Origin: Thinopyrum elongatum
Taxonomy: Eukaryota; Streptophyta; Magnoliopsida; Poales; Poaceae
Assembly (NCBI GenBank): GCA_011799875.1
Contig: CM022301.1
Location: forward strand, 12,543,570-12,607,569
Reading direction: 5' to 3'
DNA: 64,000 nucleotides
Below the pieces are notes generated by a model that saw only the letters and a list, made by a program, of their open reading frames with translations, was not told the origin of the DNA and made no database searches. This document shows, piece by piece, positions 1-12,726 of the stretch. The translations under genes and the position numbers were made by a program. Every line of letters starts with the position of its first letter. The first letter of the stretch is position 1.

Positions 1-1065
1 GAAACTCTTTTTCAGTAGTAGCATAATTCCTTTGGGAAGTGTCCAAAGTCTTACTAGCATAATGAATAACATTTAGTTTCTTATCAACTCTCTGCCCTAG
101 AACAGCTCCAACAGCATAATCGCTAGCATCACACATGATTTCAAAAGGTAAATCCCAATCGGGTGGCTGAACAATAGGTGCAGAAATTAAAGCAGACTTA
201 AGAGTTTCAAAGGCTTCTACACAATCATCATAAAAACAAAAGGAACATCTTTTTGCAAAAGATTGGTAAGAGGCCTAGAAATTTTAGAGAAGTCTTTAAT
301 AAATCTCCTATAAAAACCAGCATGACCAAGGAAACTTCTTATACCTTTGATATCCTTAGGACATGGCATCTTCTCAATAGCATCAACCTTAGCCTTGTCA
401 ACCTCAATACCTCTTTCTGAAATTTTATGGCCCAAGACAATACCTTCATTAACCATAAAGTGGCATTTTTCCCAGTTCAAGACAAGATTCGTTTCTTCAC
501 ATCTCTGCAAAACTCGATCAAGGTTGCTTAAGCAATCATCAAACAAAGTTCCATAAACAGAAAAATCATCCATGAAAACCTCAACAATCTTTTCACAAAA
601 GTCAGAGAAAATAGCAGACATACATCTTTGAAAAGTAGCAGGTGCATTACATAAACCAAAAGGCATACATCTATAAGCAAAGGTTCCAAAAGGACAGGTG
701 AAAGTGGTTTTCTCTTGATTAGATTGTGCAACAGGTATTTGAGAAAAACCAGAATAACCATCTAGGAAACAAAAGTGTGTATGCTTAGACAACCTTTCTA
801 ACATTTGATCGATAAAAGGCAAAGGATAATGATCTTTCCTAGTAGCTTTATTCAATTTTCTAAAATCTATCACCATCCTATAACCAGTTACTATTCTCTG
901 AGGAATAAGTTCATCTTTATCATTAGGGACAACAGTAATACCACCCTTTTTAGGCACACAATGAACTGGACTTACCCATCTGCTATCAGCTATGGGATAG
1001 ATAATACCTGCTTCCAGAAGCTTTAATATTTCAGTTCTTACCACATCTTTTATTTTTGGATTCAA
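1..1065 (-). pseudogene. Gypsy (Athila-lineage) pol: reverse transcriptase and start of RNase H, broken
   Basis: Reverse transcriptase part of a Gypsy polyprotein, which copies element RNA into cDNA inside virus-like particles. Visible motifs are the VPKKGG stretch, RKLNKATRKDHYPLPFIDQML, FLDGYSGFSQIPV, the CPFGTFAYRCMPFGLCNAPATFQRCM block and the catalytic VFMDDFSVYG. This wording is that of the plant Athila lineage. The frame is the same as the protease part upstream and is separated from it by one TGA at 1066-1068. Near 240 a one-base shift throws the frame out just before the RNase H segment. That segment can be followed in another frame towards base 1, where the window cuts it. Not functional as it stands. 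Confidence 0.9.
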
Positions 1066-2025
1066 TCAACGTTGATGATCGACCACGGGTTTAGCATCTG
1101 GCTCCATATTAATCTTGTGCTGACATAGAGTGGGACTAATGCCCTTGAGATCATCCAGAGTATACCCAATAGCAGCATGATGCTTCTTTAGAACTTTTAA
1201 TAATCTCTTTTCTTCATGTGCTGAAAGGTTAGCACTGATAATAATAGGATATATTTTCTTTTCATCAAGATAGGCATACTTCAGAGTATCAGGCAATTGC
1301 TTCAATTCAAAAATAGGATCACTCTTAGGTGGAGGAGGACCTCCAAGAGTTTCAACAGGTAAATTATGCTTAAGGATAGGTGGCTGCTTAAAGAAAATTT
1401 CATCTATTTCATTCCTTTCATTCATGTGCAGATCATTCTCATGCTCAAGCAAATATTGTTCTAAGGGTTCAGTAGGAGGCACAGCAATAGCAGTAAGGCT
1501 AACAATTTCATCTTTGCTAGGCAACTCTATATCATGTGGTTGTCTACGAAACTTAGAGAAATTAAAATCATGAGACACACCACCAAAGTTGACACTAACT
1601 ATTTCTTTAACACAATCTATTTTAGCATTAACAGTATTCAAGAAAGGCCTAACAAATATGATCGGACAAAAACTATCTTGAGGAGAACCAAGAACAAGAA
1701 AATCAGTAGGGTATTTGATCTTACCACATAAGAGTTCAACATCTCTGACAATACCAAGTGGAGAAATAGTATTTCTGTCAGCGAGCTTAATAGTGACATC
1801 AATATCTTCAATCTCAGCAGGTGCAATATCATTCATGACTTCTTGATATAAAGTAAAGGGAATAGCACTTAAGCTAGCACCCACATCACATAAACCATGA
1901 TAGCAATGATCTCCAATTTTAACAGAAATAACAGGCATGCCAACTACGGGTCTATTTTTATTCTTAGTATCAGGACTAGCAATTCTAGATGCATTATCAC
2001 AGAAAGAAATAACATGCTCATCTAA
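1066..2025 (-). pseudogene. Gypsy (Athila-lineage) aspartic protease region, broken
   Basis: Aspartic protease segment that would cleave the polyprotein. The active-site triad region reads LCDVGASLSAIP (D-x-G type, as in Athila elements), about 20 residues after the MPVISVKIGD start of the domain. A long linker to the reverse transcriptase follows. The frame continues directly from gag (its codons run on after the gag TAA at 2026-2028) and into RT (after TGA at 1066-1068), so gag-protease-RT was once a single reading frame. The ATG at 1938 is only the first Met after the gag stop and is probably not a true start. Confidence 0.85.
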
Positions 2026-3096
2026 TTAATCAACCAAAAGATCTTTAACTAAATCAATGCTAGGTTCAACCTTAATTTGCTCAGGAGGTGCAGAAGTTCT
2101 AACATGACTTTTTCTAATAACAGAAGAAACTCTAGAGTGCTCTTTAATTCTAGCAGGAAAAGGAGGTCTCTCAAAATAGGTAGTAGGAACCCCTGGATTA
2201 ACATTGTAAGCAATAGTTTTCTCCTCCTTGAGTTCTGGGGGTTCTTCCTTAATATCTAAAGGAGGATGGTATTTGAACCATTTTTCCTTAGGAAGATCAA
2301 CATGTGTCGCAAATGATTCACAAAAAGAAGCTACTATCTCAGAGTCGAGTCCATACTTAGTGCTAAACTTGTGAAAAGCATCGGTTTCCATAAAAGATTT
2401 AACACAATCAAACTTAGGATTTATACCTGACTCATTACCTTTGTCGATCTCCCAATCCTCATAGTTGCATTTAATTTTCTCAAGAAGATCCAATCTGAAT
2501 TCAATAGTCTTCATAAAAGAACCAGTTGAAGAAGAATCAAGCATAGTTCGATCATTATGAGAAAGCCGAGCATAAAAGTTTTGAAGAATTATTTCTCTTG
2601 AGAGCTCATGATTGGGGCATCTATGAAGCATATACTTAAGCCTCCCCCAAGCTTGAGCGATACTTTCTCCTTCACGAGGCCAAAAATTATAGATATAGTT
2701 CTGATCCTGATGAACCAAATGCATAGGATAAAATTTCTGATGTAATTCCAATTTCAACCGGTTCCAATCCCATGTATCAATATCGTCGCATAACCTATAC
2801 CATGTCGAGGCCTTTCGCTCTAAAGATAAAGGGAATACTTTCTTCTTAGCTCTATCTCCAGATAAACCTGCAAGCTTAAACAATCCACAAATTTCATCCA
2901 CATAAATCAAGTGCATATCAGGATGTTTAGTACCATCTCCTGCATAAGGATTAGCTAGCAGTTTCTCAACAAGACCAACAGGAATTTCATAAGCAACATC
3001 TTCAGTATCATCAATAGGTGGTGGAGAGGCAACTCTAGTGGTTTCCGGTCGAGGTGAAGATACCCCGAACAAGCCTCTCAAAGTATTACTTTCCAT
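2026..3096 (-). pseudogene. Gypsy (Athila-lineage) gag
   Basis: Capsid (gag) part of the element, 356 codons from an ATG 76 bases inside the primer site. A Retrotrans_gag-type core is recognisable from about residue 75 to 170, with KVFPLSLERKASTWYR, a WDWNRLKLELHQKFYP block and GESIAQAWGRLKYML. The frame is open, but it ends in a TAA after which protease codons continue in the same frame. Either the TAA is a mutation or protease was made by readthrough; I cannot tell which. No zinc knuckle is seen, which is usual in this lineage. Confidence 0.85.
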
Positions 3097-3171
3097 TGTG
3101 ACAAGTAACAGTAAATTTCAGCACGTAGCAAAAATGTTTCCTTACCAATTTCACTTACCAAAGGCGCTTCA

Positions 3172-3190
3172 CTCCCCGGCAACAGCGCCA
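3172..3190 (-). other. Primer binding site (tRNA-Asp type) of the Athila element
   Basis: On the minus strand TGGCGCTGTTGCCGGGGAG lies 11 bases inside the LTR. It matches the primer site used by Athila-type elements (3' end of tRNA-Asp) with one change from the common GGCGCCG. It fixes the orientation: the LTR at 3202-4712 is the 5' LTR. Confidence 0.8.
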
Positions 3191-3201
3191 GAAAAGAGTC
3201 T

Positions 3202-4712
3202 TGATGACCCACAAGTATAGGGGATCAATCGTAGTCCTTTCGATAAGTAAGAGTGTCGAACCCAACGAGGAGCAGAAGGAAATGGCTAGCGGTTTTCAAT
3301 AAGGATATTTCTGCAAACACTGAAACAAGCGGTAGCAAGTAGTTTGATAGCAAGATAATTTGTAACGAGTAACAAATGACAAATGTAAATAAAGTAGCCC
3401 AATCCTTTTTAGCGCAAAGGACAGGCCGGAACAAGTACTTATAATGAGAGAAGCGTTCTTGAGGACACACGAGAATTTCATCTAGTCACTTTCACCATGT
3501 TCATACGATCCGCGTTCGCTACTTTGATGATTTGATATGTGGGTGGACCGGTGCTTGGGTGCTGTTCTTACTTGAACAAGCCTCCCACTTATGATTACCC
3601 CCTCTCGCAAGCATCCGCAACTACGAAAGAAGAATTAAGACAAAGTCTAACCATAGCATTAAACATGTGGATCCAAATCAGCCCCTTACGGAATAGCGCA
3701 TAAACTGGGGTTTAAGCTTCTGTCACTCTAGCAACCCATCATCTAATTACTACTCCACAATGAGTTCCCTTAGGCCCATGAATGGTGAAGTGTCATGTAG
3801 TCGACGTTCACATGACACCACTAAGAGAATCACAACATACATATCGTCAAATTATCGAACGAATACCGGATTCACATGATTACTTATGACAAGACTTCTC
3901 CCATGTCCTCAAGAACAAAAGTAACTACTCACACATCATCATCATGCTCATGATCAGAGAGGAAATAAATGTCATGCAAGATCTAAACATTTAGTAATTC
4001 ACCAAGTAAATCCACTAGCATCAACTACGATAAGTAATCAACACTACTAGCAACACACGAGTACCAATGCAATGCTTTGACACAAAGATTGAATACAAGA
4101 GATGAACTAGGGATTGAGATGAGATGGTGCTGTGGTTGATGATGATGAAGATTGGTCCTCCCACGATGAGAGGGTTGTTGGTGATGATGTAGGCTTCGAT
4201 TTCCCCCTCCCGGAGGGAAGTGTCCCTGGCAGGATCTGCCCGTCGGAAAGCCAAATTGCTCCTGCTCTAGTTCCGTCTCGTCTCGTGGCGGCGGCGCCTC
4301 ATCCCGAAAGTCTCCCCATAATTATTTTAGGGTAAAATGACTTATATACCAGAAGGAGGGGGCCAGACATGGGCCAGGGCCTCCACATAGCACCAGGGCG
4401 CGCCCCAGGGGGGCGCGCCCTGGTGCTGTGTGGGCACCTGGCTTGCTCCCTCCCGTGGATCTTTGGCCCAGTATTTTTTATATATTCTGAAATAATTCTC
4501 CGTGAAATTTCAGCCCATTTGGAGATGTGTAGAATAGGTATCTCTGCTGTAGCTTTTTCAGGCCCTGAAATCCAGCTGCCGGTATTCTCCCTCTTTGTGT
4601 AAACCTTGCATAGTAAGAGAGAAAAGGCATTAGAAATACTTCATGAAGTGTTATATTGATCAAAAACTTTATAAATAGCGGCAATAAAACATGATGCAAA
4701 ATGGACATATCA
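3202..4712 (-). repeat. 5' LTR of the Athila-lineage Gypsy element
   Basis: A 1511-bp LTR bounded by TGATGACCC and CATATCA (TG...CA). It borders the primer site on one side and Copia gag coding sequence on the other, so the Gypsy element inserted into the Copia gag. The target duplication cannot be checked because the other LTR lies outside the window. It contains GC-rich R-region-like sequence and a perfect 16-bp inverted repeat at 4389-4427. Confidence 0.85.
4389..4427. repeat. Perfect 16-bp palindromic hairpin in the LTR
   Basis: Arms 4389-4404 and 4412-4427 are exact reverse complements around a 7-base loop and are centred on GGGCGCGCC. Weaker hairpins with the same GGGCGCGCC core lie at comparable positions in the other LTRs of this window (near 6945, 12405, 18300, 25610 and 44430). 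Confidence 0.85.
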
Positions 4713-5688
4713 CACCTCCGACAAGTTCTTTAGCTGCAAGATGGAGGAGAACAGTCCCGTTAGTGAGCACGTACTCAAAATGTCTGGGTACTACAACTGC
4801 TTGAATCAGTTGGGAGTTAATCTTCCGGATGAAGTAGCGATTGACAGAATTCTCTAGTTACTGCCACCAAGCTATAAGGGTTTTTGTGATGAACTATAAT
4901 ATGCAAGGGATGGAGAAAACGATCCCTGAGCTCTTCGCGATGCTTAAGACCATGGAGGTAGAAATCAAGAAAGAGCATCAAGTGTTGATGGTCAACAAGA
5001 CCACCAGTTTCAAGAAGAAAGGCAAGCAAGTTGCCGCTCCCGTGAAGAAACCCAAGGCTGGACCCAAACCTGAGACTGAGTGCTTTTATTGCAAGGGGAA
5101 GGGTCACTGGAAGTGGAACTGCCCCAAGTACTTGGCAGATAAGAAGGCTGGCAACATCAACAAAGGTATATTTGATATACATGTTATTGATGTATACCTT
5201 ACTAGTGCTCGTAGTAGCGCTTGGGTATTTGATACTGGTTTGGTTGCTAATATTTGCAACTCGAAATAGGAGCTGCGGAATAAACGGAGACTAGCTAAGG
5301 ATGAGGTGATGATGCGCGTCAGAAATGGTTCCAAGGTTGATGTGATCGCCGTCGGCACGCTCCCTCTACGTTTACCTTCGGGATTAGTTATGAACCTGAA
5401 TAATTGTTATTTGGTGCCTGCGTTAAGCATGAACATTATATCTGGATCTTGTTTATTGTGAGACGGTTATTAATTTAAGTCAAAGAATAATGGTTGTTCT
5501 ATTTATATGGATAATATCTTTTATGGTCATGCACCCCTTGTGAATGGTTTATTCTTGTTGAATCTCGATCGTAGAGATACACATGTTCATAATATTGATG
5601 CCAAAAGATGCAAAGTTAATGATGATAGTACCACATACTTGTGGCACTGCCGCTTAGGTCATATTGGTGTAAAGCGCATGAAGAAACT
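4713..5688 (+). pseudogene. Angela/BARE-type Copia gag, protease and start of integrase (5' part, broken)
   Basis: Copia gag from the KFFSCKMEE region onward, with the nucleocapsid zinc knuckle CFYCKGKGHWKWNC (CX2CX4HX4C, 5081-5122). The aspartic protease follows (VFDTG near 5227), then the integrase HHCC start (HCRLGHIGVKRMKK near 5644). Damage: TAG 4855, an extra T in the run at 4881-4885 (frameshift), TAG 5267, TGA 5459 and TAA 5471. The 5' end was cut off by the Gypsy insertion at 4712/4713. The 3' end is split by the LTR element at 5689, which duplicated AAACT (5684-5688). The reading frame resumes at 12727. Confidence 0.9.
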
Positions 5689-7260
5689 TGCTACCTCTTG
5701 AGCTTGCGTTGGTTTTTCCCTTGAAGAGGAAAGGGTGATGCAGCAAAGTAGAGATAAGTATTCCCTCAGTTAAGAACCAAGGTATCAATCCAGTAGGAGG
5801 ATCAAGCAAGGCCCCAATGGTAGTACCTGCACAAACAATCAAACACTAGCACCCAACGCGAAAAAGGGGTTGTCAATCCCTTCACGGTCACTTGCAAGGA
5901 TGAGATCTGATAGAGATAGATATAAAAGATTACTAAAATGATAATTAAACTAAAAGTAAATAAATTGCAGCAAGGTATTTTTGGTTTATAGATCTGAAAA
6001 TATAATATGGAAAATAGACCCGGGATCCATAGGTTTCACTAGAGGCTTGTCTCTTGAAGGAAAATAATACGGTGGGTGAACAAATTACTGTCGAGCAATT
6101 GATAGAATAGCGAATAATTATGACGATATCCAAGGCAATGATTATGCATATAGGCATCATGTCCATGACAAGTAGACCGACTCCTGCCTGCATCTACTAC
6201 TATTACTCCACACATCGACCGACTCCTGCCTGCATCTAGAGTATTAAGTTCATGAAGAAGAGAGTAACGCTTTAAGTAAGATGACATGATGTAGAGGGAT
6301 AGACTCAAGCAATATGATGAAAACCCCATCTTTTTATCCTCGATGGCAACAATACAATACATGCCTCGCTACCCCTACTTTGTCAGTGGGTGAGGACACC
6401 GCAAGATTGAACCCAAAACTAAGCACTTCTCCCATTGCAAGAATTACCAATCTAGCTGGCCAAACCAAACCGATAACTCGAAGAGACTTACAAAGATATG
6501 AAATCATGCATATAAGAATTCAGAGAAGATTCAAATAATATTCATAGATAATCTGATCATAAACCCACAATTCATTGGATCTCAACAAACACACCGCAAA
6601 AGAGTATTACATCGGATAGATCTCCATGAAGATCATGGAGAACTTGGTATTGAAGAACATAGAGAGAGAAGAAGCCATCTAGCTACTAGCTATGGACCCG
6701 AAGGTCTGTGGTAAACTACTCACGCTTCATCGGAAGGGCAATGGTGTTGATGTAGAAGCCCTCCGTGGTCGATTCCCACTTCGGCAGATCACCGGAAAAG
6801 GTCCCTAGATGGGATCTCACGGGAACAGAGGCTTGCGGCGGCGGAAAAGTATTTTTGTGGACGCTTCTGGTGGTTTTAGGGTATAATAGAATATATAGGC
6901 CAAGGAAGGAGGCCAGGGGGTCTACATGGGACCCACAAGCCAGGGGGCGCCCCCTAGGGCACGCCCTGGAGGATTGTGGCTACCCCGTAAATCTTCTGAC
7001 TTGCACTCCAAGTTCATCTGGTGTCTTCTGGTCCAATAAAGATCATCATGAAAGTTTTATTCCGTTTGGACTCCGTTTGATATTCCTTATCTATAAAACT
7101 CAAAACAAGGAAAAAAACAGAAACTGGCACTTGGCTCTGGGTTAATAGGTTAGTCCCAAAAATAATATAAAATAGCATGTTAATGTATATAAAACATCCA
7201 AAACAGATAATATAATAGCATGGAACAATAAAAAATTATAGATATGTTGGAGACGTATCA
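5689..7260 (-). repeat. 3' LTR of the 5689-12726 element
   Basis: 1572 bp, TGCTACCTC...GACGTATCA. The same family occurs as a solo LTR, reversed, at 44125-45718. The interior side begins with a purine-rich tract on the minus strand (complement of 7261-7275), as expected of a polypurine tract beside a 3' LTR. Confidence 0.93.
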
Positions 7261-10078
7261 AGCATCCCCAAGCTTAATTCCTGCTCGTCCTCGAGTAGGT
7301 AAATGATAAAAACAGAATTTTTGATGTGGAATGCTACCTAACATATTTATCCATGTAATATTCTTTATTGTGGCATGAATGTTCAGATCCATAAGATTCA
7401 AAACAAAAGTTGAATATTGACATAAAAACAATAATACTTCAAGCATACTAACAAAGCAATTATGTCTTCTCAAAATAACATGGCCAAAGAAAGCTATCCC
7501 TACAAAATCATATAGTCTGGCTATGCTCCATCTTCATCACACAAAATTATTAAATCATGCACAACCCCGGTTTCGGCCAAGCAATTGTTTTCACACTTTA
7601 GTTTTCTCAAACTTTTTCAACTCTCACGCAATACATGAGCGTGAGGATATAGCACTATGGGTGGAATAGAATATGGTGGTTGTGGAGAAGACAAAAATAA
7701 GGAGATAGTCTCACACCGACTCGGCGTATCAACGGGCTATGGAGATGCCCATCAATAGATATCAATGTGAGTGAGTAGGGATTGCCATGCAACGGATGCA
7801 CTAGACCTATAAGTGTATGAAAGCTTAAAAAGAAACTAAGTGGGTGTGCATCCAACTCGCTTGCTCACGAAGACCTAGGGCAATTTGAGGAAGCCCATCA
7901 TTGGAATATACAAGCCAAGTTCTATAATGAAAAATTCCCACAAGTATATGAAAGTGACAACATAGGAGACTCTCTATCATGAAGATCATGGTGCTACTTT
8001 GAAGCACAAGTGTGGTAAAGGATAGTAACATTGTCCCTTCTCTCTTTTTTTTCTTTTTTTTGGTGGGCATCATTGGCCTCTTTTTTTTGGGCTTCTCTAG
8101 CCTCTTTTATTTTTTTATACCTCACATGGGACAATGCTCTAATAATGATGATCATCACACTTTTATTTACTTACAACTCAAGAATTACAACTCGATACTT
8201 AGAACAAAATATGACTCCATATGAATGCCTCCGGCAGTGTACCGGGATGTGCAACGATCTAGTGTAGTCATGAAACATGCTAGCTTTCTTACGATCATGC
8301 AAAGCAATATGACAATGATGGTGCGTGTCATAATAAACGGAACGGTGGAAGTTGCATGGCAATATATCTCGGAATGGCTATGGAAATGCCATAATAGGTA
8401 GGTATGGTGGCTGTTTTGAGGAAAGTATATGGTGGCTGTTTTGAGGAAGGTATTTGGGTTTAACGCACCGGCGAAAGTTGCGCGGTACTAGAGAGGCTAG
8501 CAAAGGTGGAAGGGTGAGAGTGCGTATAATCCATGGACTCACATTAGTCATAAATAACTCACATACTTATTGCAAAAGTCTATTAGCTATCGAAACAAAG
8601 TATTAGACGCATGCCCCTAGGGGAAGGGTTGGTAGGAGTTAACCATCGCGCGATCCCGACCTCCACACAAAGGCAGGCAATCAATAAATAAATCATGCTC
8701 CGACTTCGTCACATAACGGTTCACCATACGTGCATGCTACGAGAATCAAAAACTCTAACACAAGTATTTCTACCAATCCACAATTACTCACTAGCATGAC
8801 TCTAATATCACCATCTTTATATCTCAAAACAATATGCAAGGAATCAAACTTCCCATAGTATTCAATGCACTTTATATGAAAGTTTTTATTATATCCCTCT
8901 TGGATGCCCATTATATTAGGACTAAATTCATAACCTAAGCCAATTACCATGCTGTTTAGAGACTCTCAAAATAATATAAGTGAAGAAAGAGAGTTCAACA
9001 ATTTCTATAAAATAAAGCCACCACCGTGCTCTAAAAAGATATAAGTGAAGCACTAGAGCAAATTGCCTAGCTCAAAAGATATAAGTGAAGCACATAGAGT
9101 ATTCTAATAAATTCACGATTCATGCGTGTCCCTCTCAAAATATGTGTGCAGCAAGTATGATTGTGGCAAACTAAAAAGCAAAGACTCATATCATACAAGA
9201 CGCTCCAAGCAAAACACATATCATGTGGTGAATAAAAATATAGCCTCAAGTAAATTTACCGATGGATTGAAGACGAAAGAGGGGATGCCTTCTGGGGCAT
9301 CCTCAAGCTTAGGCTCTTGGTATCCTTGAATATTATCTTGGGGTGCCTTGGGCATCCCCAAGCTTAGTCTCTTGCCACTCCTTATTCCATAGTCCATCAA
9401 ATCTTTACCCAAAACTTGAGAACTTCACAACACAAAACTCAACAGAAAACTCGTGAGATCCGTTAGTATAAGAAAATAAATCACCACTTAGGTACTGTTG
9501 TGAACTCATTCTTTATTTATATTGGTGTAATATCTACTGTATTCCAACTTCTCCATGGTTCATACCCCCCGATACTACCCATAAATACATCAAAATAAGC
9601 AAACAACACAAAGAAAACTGAATCTGTCAAAAACAGAACAGTCTGTAGCAATCTGGATACTTAGCATACTAATGTAACTCTAAAAATTCTGAAAAATTAG
9701 GAAAACCTGGGAAATTTGTATATAAATCTTGTGTAAAAAATCAGATCCAATTGAAGTTTCTGTGAATTTATAAAATTCCTGGACTGGGCGTCAAAGTTTC
9801 TGTTTTTCGGCAAGATCAAACAACTATCACCATAGACCATCCCAAAGGTCTTACTTGGCTCAAACACTAATTTAAAACACTAAAACACAATTACTACAGA
9901 AGTAATAATGTGTATTTATTCAATAACAGAAACTAAAACAAAAAACATAAAAATAAAATTGGGTTGCCTCCCAACAGGCGCTATTGTTTAACGCCCCTAG
10001 CTAGGCATAACGCAATAGATCTAGGTATTGTCATAATAGTAAGGGAGATCATCCGTACTCATCTCATACTCCCTTCTT
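7261..10078 (-). other. Interior of the non-autonomous LTR element, no gene recognised
   Basis: AT-rich, without a coding frame I can support. A polypurine-tract-like motif (minus strand AAGCTTGGGGATGC) sits at 7262-7275 and again twice at 9297-9312 and 9351-9366, 54 bases apart. The block 9205-9420 is closely similar to 20935-21130 in a different LTR element of this window. Low-complexity T runs lie near 8040-8110. Confidence 0.7.
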
Positions 10079-10869
10079 TCAGCAGCAAGCTTCCTTTGTG
10101 GTAAGCAAAAAATAATCAAAAGGGCTAAATTTAATTGGATAAGGATCCTTAAGATCAAGTGCGGGAGGGATAGGTTCCTCCTTTGGCCCCCTATAGTGTA
10201 TAATCAACTCATCATTGTAAGCTTTCCTGTGGTGGAAAGTCATAAGCCTATCTTTTAGTATGAACTCTAATCCATTATTTTGTATAGCAAAATTATCATT
10301 GAGTTCAGAAATCTTATCAACCAAAACCTCAATAGGGACTTTTTTCCTCAAATTTTCATTATAAGCAACATAATCCGGAGATTGCAATCTCATTATTTCT
10401 TCTTGATTAAAAAGGATCTCCTCTATAGGGGGACAACCACCATTAATTTTATAATGAGCAAATATTTTGCTAGCCTCTTTCATGATGAATCTAAACTCGT
10501 GGGCTAAAAATATAGTGGCGGCATGCTTAACGGAAGGATATTGAATATTGGAGAACTCTAGAAAGATCCTTTGTATGCTAGGATGCATATGAACAAATTG
10601 CCTTTCAAGTTCAGTTATGAGCAAAGTTATTGCATTCGAAAGACTATTAGTCTTATTAAGAATAGACCCTCCCAACGTAGGTAACATGCCAGCACAAGTA
10701 AAGAAATCTTGAATAACACCATTTCCAATAATATTACCGCTACCTATGCGGAGTTTTTTTTATGCATGATAGTAGGTTCTTCAAGGGGGTCGTTATTAGC
10801 AAGATCATCAAAATTTCCCTCAAGATTATTACTATCCTTTTCAATTAAAACCTCTCCAGATTCAGACAT
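10079..10869 (-). pseudogene. Unrecognised ORF of the non-autonomous LTR element, frameshifted
   Basis: I do not recognise this protein. The likely start is the ATG at 10869-10867 (MSESGEVLIEKD...), about 250 bases inside the primer site. The first ~40 codons run into a TAG at a run of A (plus-strand T run near 10755), and the long frame 10079-10687 picks up one base out of register. That suggests a homopolymer length change in an older ~260-codon frame. The visible part is mixed helical and charged, with no zinc knuckle, no protease triad and no membrane segment. It sits where gag sits in related elements, so a gag remnant or replacement is possible (inference). Confidence 0.55.
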
Positions 10870-11120
10870 TGTGGCAACACATAGATCTATCACACAAGCA
10901 AACAAAAGAAGGGCGAATAAAAATGCAAATCTTTTTGGTTTTTTCTGAAAATCGTTTTAGAAGTGCGGGAGAGGAAAACGAGAGGCAAATGGCAAATAAT
11001 GTAAATTCAAGAGATGAGTTTATTATGGGTACTTGGTAGCTCGATGTAGACCTCCCCGCCAACAATCCAGAGATTGGCAAGTTGATGGAAGAGTTCTTGT
11101 CTTGACTTGCTATGAAACCA

Positions 11121-11137
11121 CCCCGGCAACGGCTCCA
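11121..11137 (-). other. Primer binding site of the 5689-12726 element
   Basis: Minus strand TGGAGCCGTTGCCGGGG, 11 bases inside the LTR at 11149. It is the same type as the site at 3172-3190, with a different base change. Confidence 0.75.
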
Positions 11138-11148
11138 GAAATTCTTCC

Positions 11149-12726
11149 TGCTACTTCTTGAGCTTGCGTTGGTTTTTCCCTTGAAGAGGAAAGGGTGATG
11201 CAGCAAAGTAGAAATAAGTATTTCCCTCAGTTAAGAACCAAGGTATCAATCCAGTAGGAGGATCAAGCAAGGCCCCAATGGTAGTACCTATACAAACAAT
11301 CAAACACTTGCACCGAACGCGAAAAAGGGGTTGTCAATCCCTTCACGGTCACTTGCAAGGATGAGATCTGATAGAGATAGATATAAAAGATTACTAAAAC
11401 GATAATTAAACTAAAAGTAAATAAATTGCAGCAAGGTATTTTTGGTTTATAGATCTAAAAATATAATATGGAAAATAGACCCGGGATCCATAGGTTTCAC
11501 TAGAGGCTTCTCTCTTGAAGGAAAATAATACGGTGGGTGAACGAATTACTGTCGAGCAATTGATAGAATAGCGAATAATTATGATGATATCCAAGGCAAT
11601 GATTATGCATATAGGCATCACGTCCGTGACAAGTAGACCGACTCCTGCCTGCATCTACTACTATTACTCCACACATCGACCGACTCCTGCCTGCATCTAG
11701 AGTATTAAGTTCATGAAGAACAGAGTAACGCTTTAAGTAAGATGACATGATGTAGAGGGATAGACTCAAGCAATATGATGAAAACCCCATCTTTTTATCC
11801 TCGATGGCAACAATACAATACATGCCTCGCTACCCCTACTTTGTCACTGGGTGAGGACACCGCAAGATTTAACCCAAAACTAAGCACTTCTCCCATTGCA
11901 AGAATTACCAATCTAGCTGGCCAAACCAAACTGATAACTCGAAGAGACTTACAAAGATATGAAATCATGCATATAAGAATTCAGAGAAGATTCAAATAAT
12001 ATTCATAGATAATCTGATCATAAACCCACAATTCATCGGATCTCGATAAAAACACTGCAAAAGAGTATTACATCGGATAGATCTCCATGAAGATCATGGA
12101 GAACTTGGTATTGAAGAACATAGAGAGAGAAGAAGCCATCTAGCTACTAGCTATGGACCCGAAGGTCTATGGTAAACTACTCACGCTTCATCGGAAGGGC
12201 AATGGTGTTGATGTAGAAGCCCTCCGTGGTCGATTCCCCCTCCGACAGATCACCGGAAAAGGTCCCTAGATGGGATCTCACGGGAACAGAGGCTTGCGGC
12301 GGCGGAAAAGTATTTTTGTGGACGCTTCTGGTGGTTTTAGGGTATAATAGAATATATAGGCCAAGGAAGGAAGCCAGGGGGTCTACATGGGACCCACAAG
12401 CCAGGGGGGCGCCCCCCCCCTAGGGCGTGCCCTGGAGGCTTGTGGCTACCCCGTAGCTCTTCTGACTTGCACTCCAAGTCCATCTGGTGTCTTCTGGTCC
12501 AAGAAAGATCATCGTGAAAGTTTTATTCCGTTTGGACTCCATTTGATATTCCTTATCTATAAAACTCAAAAACAAGGAAAAAACAGAAACTGGCACTTGG
12601 CTCTGGGTTAATAGGTTAGTCCCAAAAATAATATAAAATAGCATATTAATGTATATAAAACATCCAAAACAGATAATATAATAGCATGGAACAATAAAAA
12701 ATTATAGATACGTTGGAGACATATCA
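11149..12726 (-). repeat. 5' LTR of the 5689-12726 element
   Basis: 1578 bp, TGCTACTTC...GACATATCA, nearly the same as 5689-7260. Differences include a longer C run near 12410 and scattered transitions. The right edge meets the target duplication AAACT at 12727-12731. Confidence 0.93.

Larger units (their letters stand above)
5689..12726 (-). mobile_element. Non-autonomous LTR retrotransposon inserted in the Copia integrase
   Basis: A complete 7038-bp element with two LTRs (5689-7260 and 11149-12726), a 3.9-kb interior, and 5-bp target duplications AAACT at 5684-5688 and 12727-12731. The primer site next to 11149 shows it lies on the minus strand. No protease, RT or integrase is present; the only sizeable frame is at 10079-10869. 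The primer site resembles that of the Athila element at the window start, so a Gypsy/Athila-type partner may have supplied enzymes (inference). A few percent of bases differ between the LTRs by eye, so it is not a very recent insertion. Confidence 0.95.
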
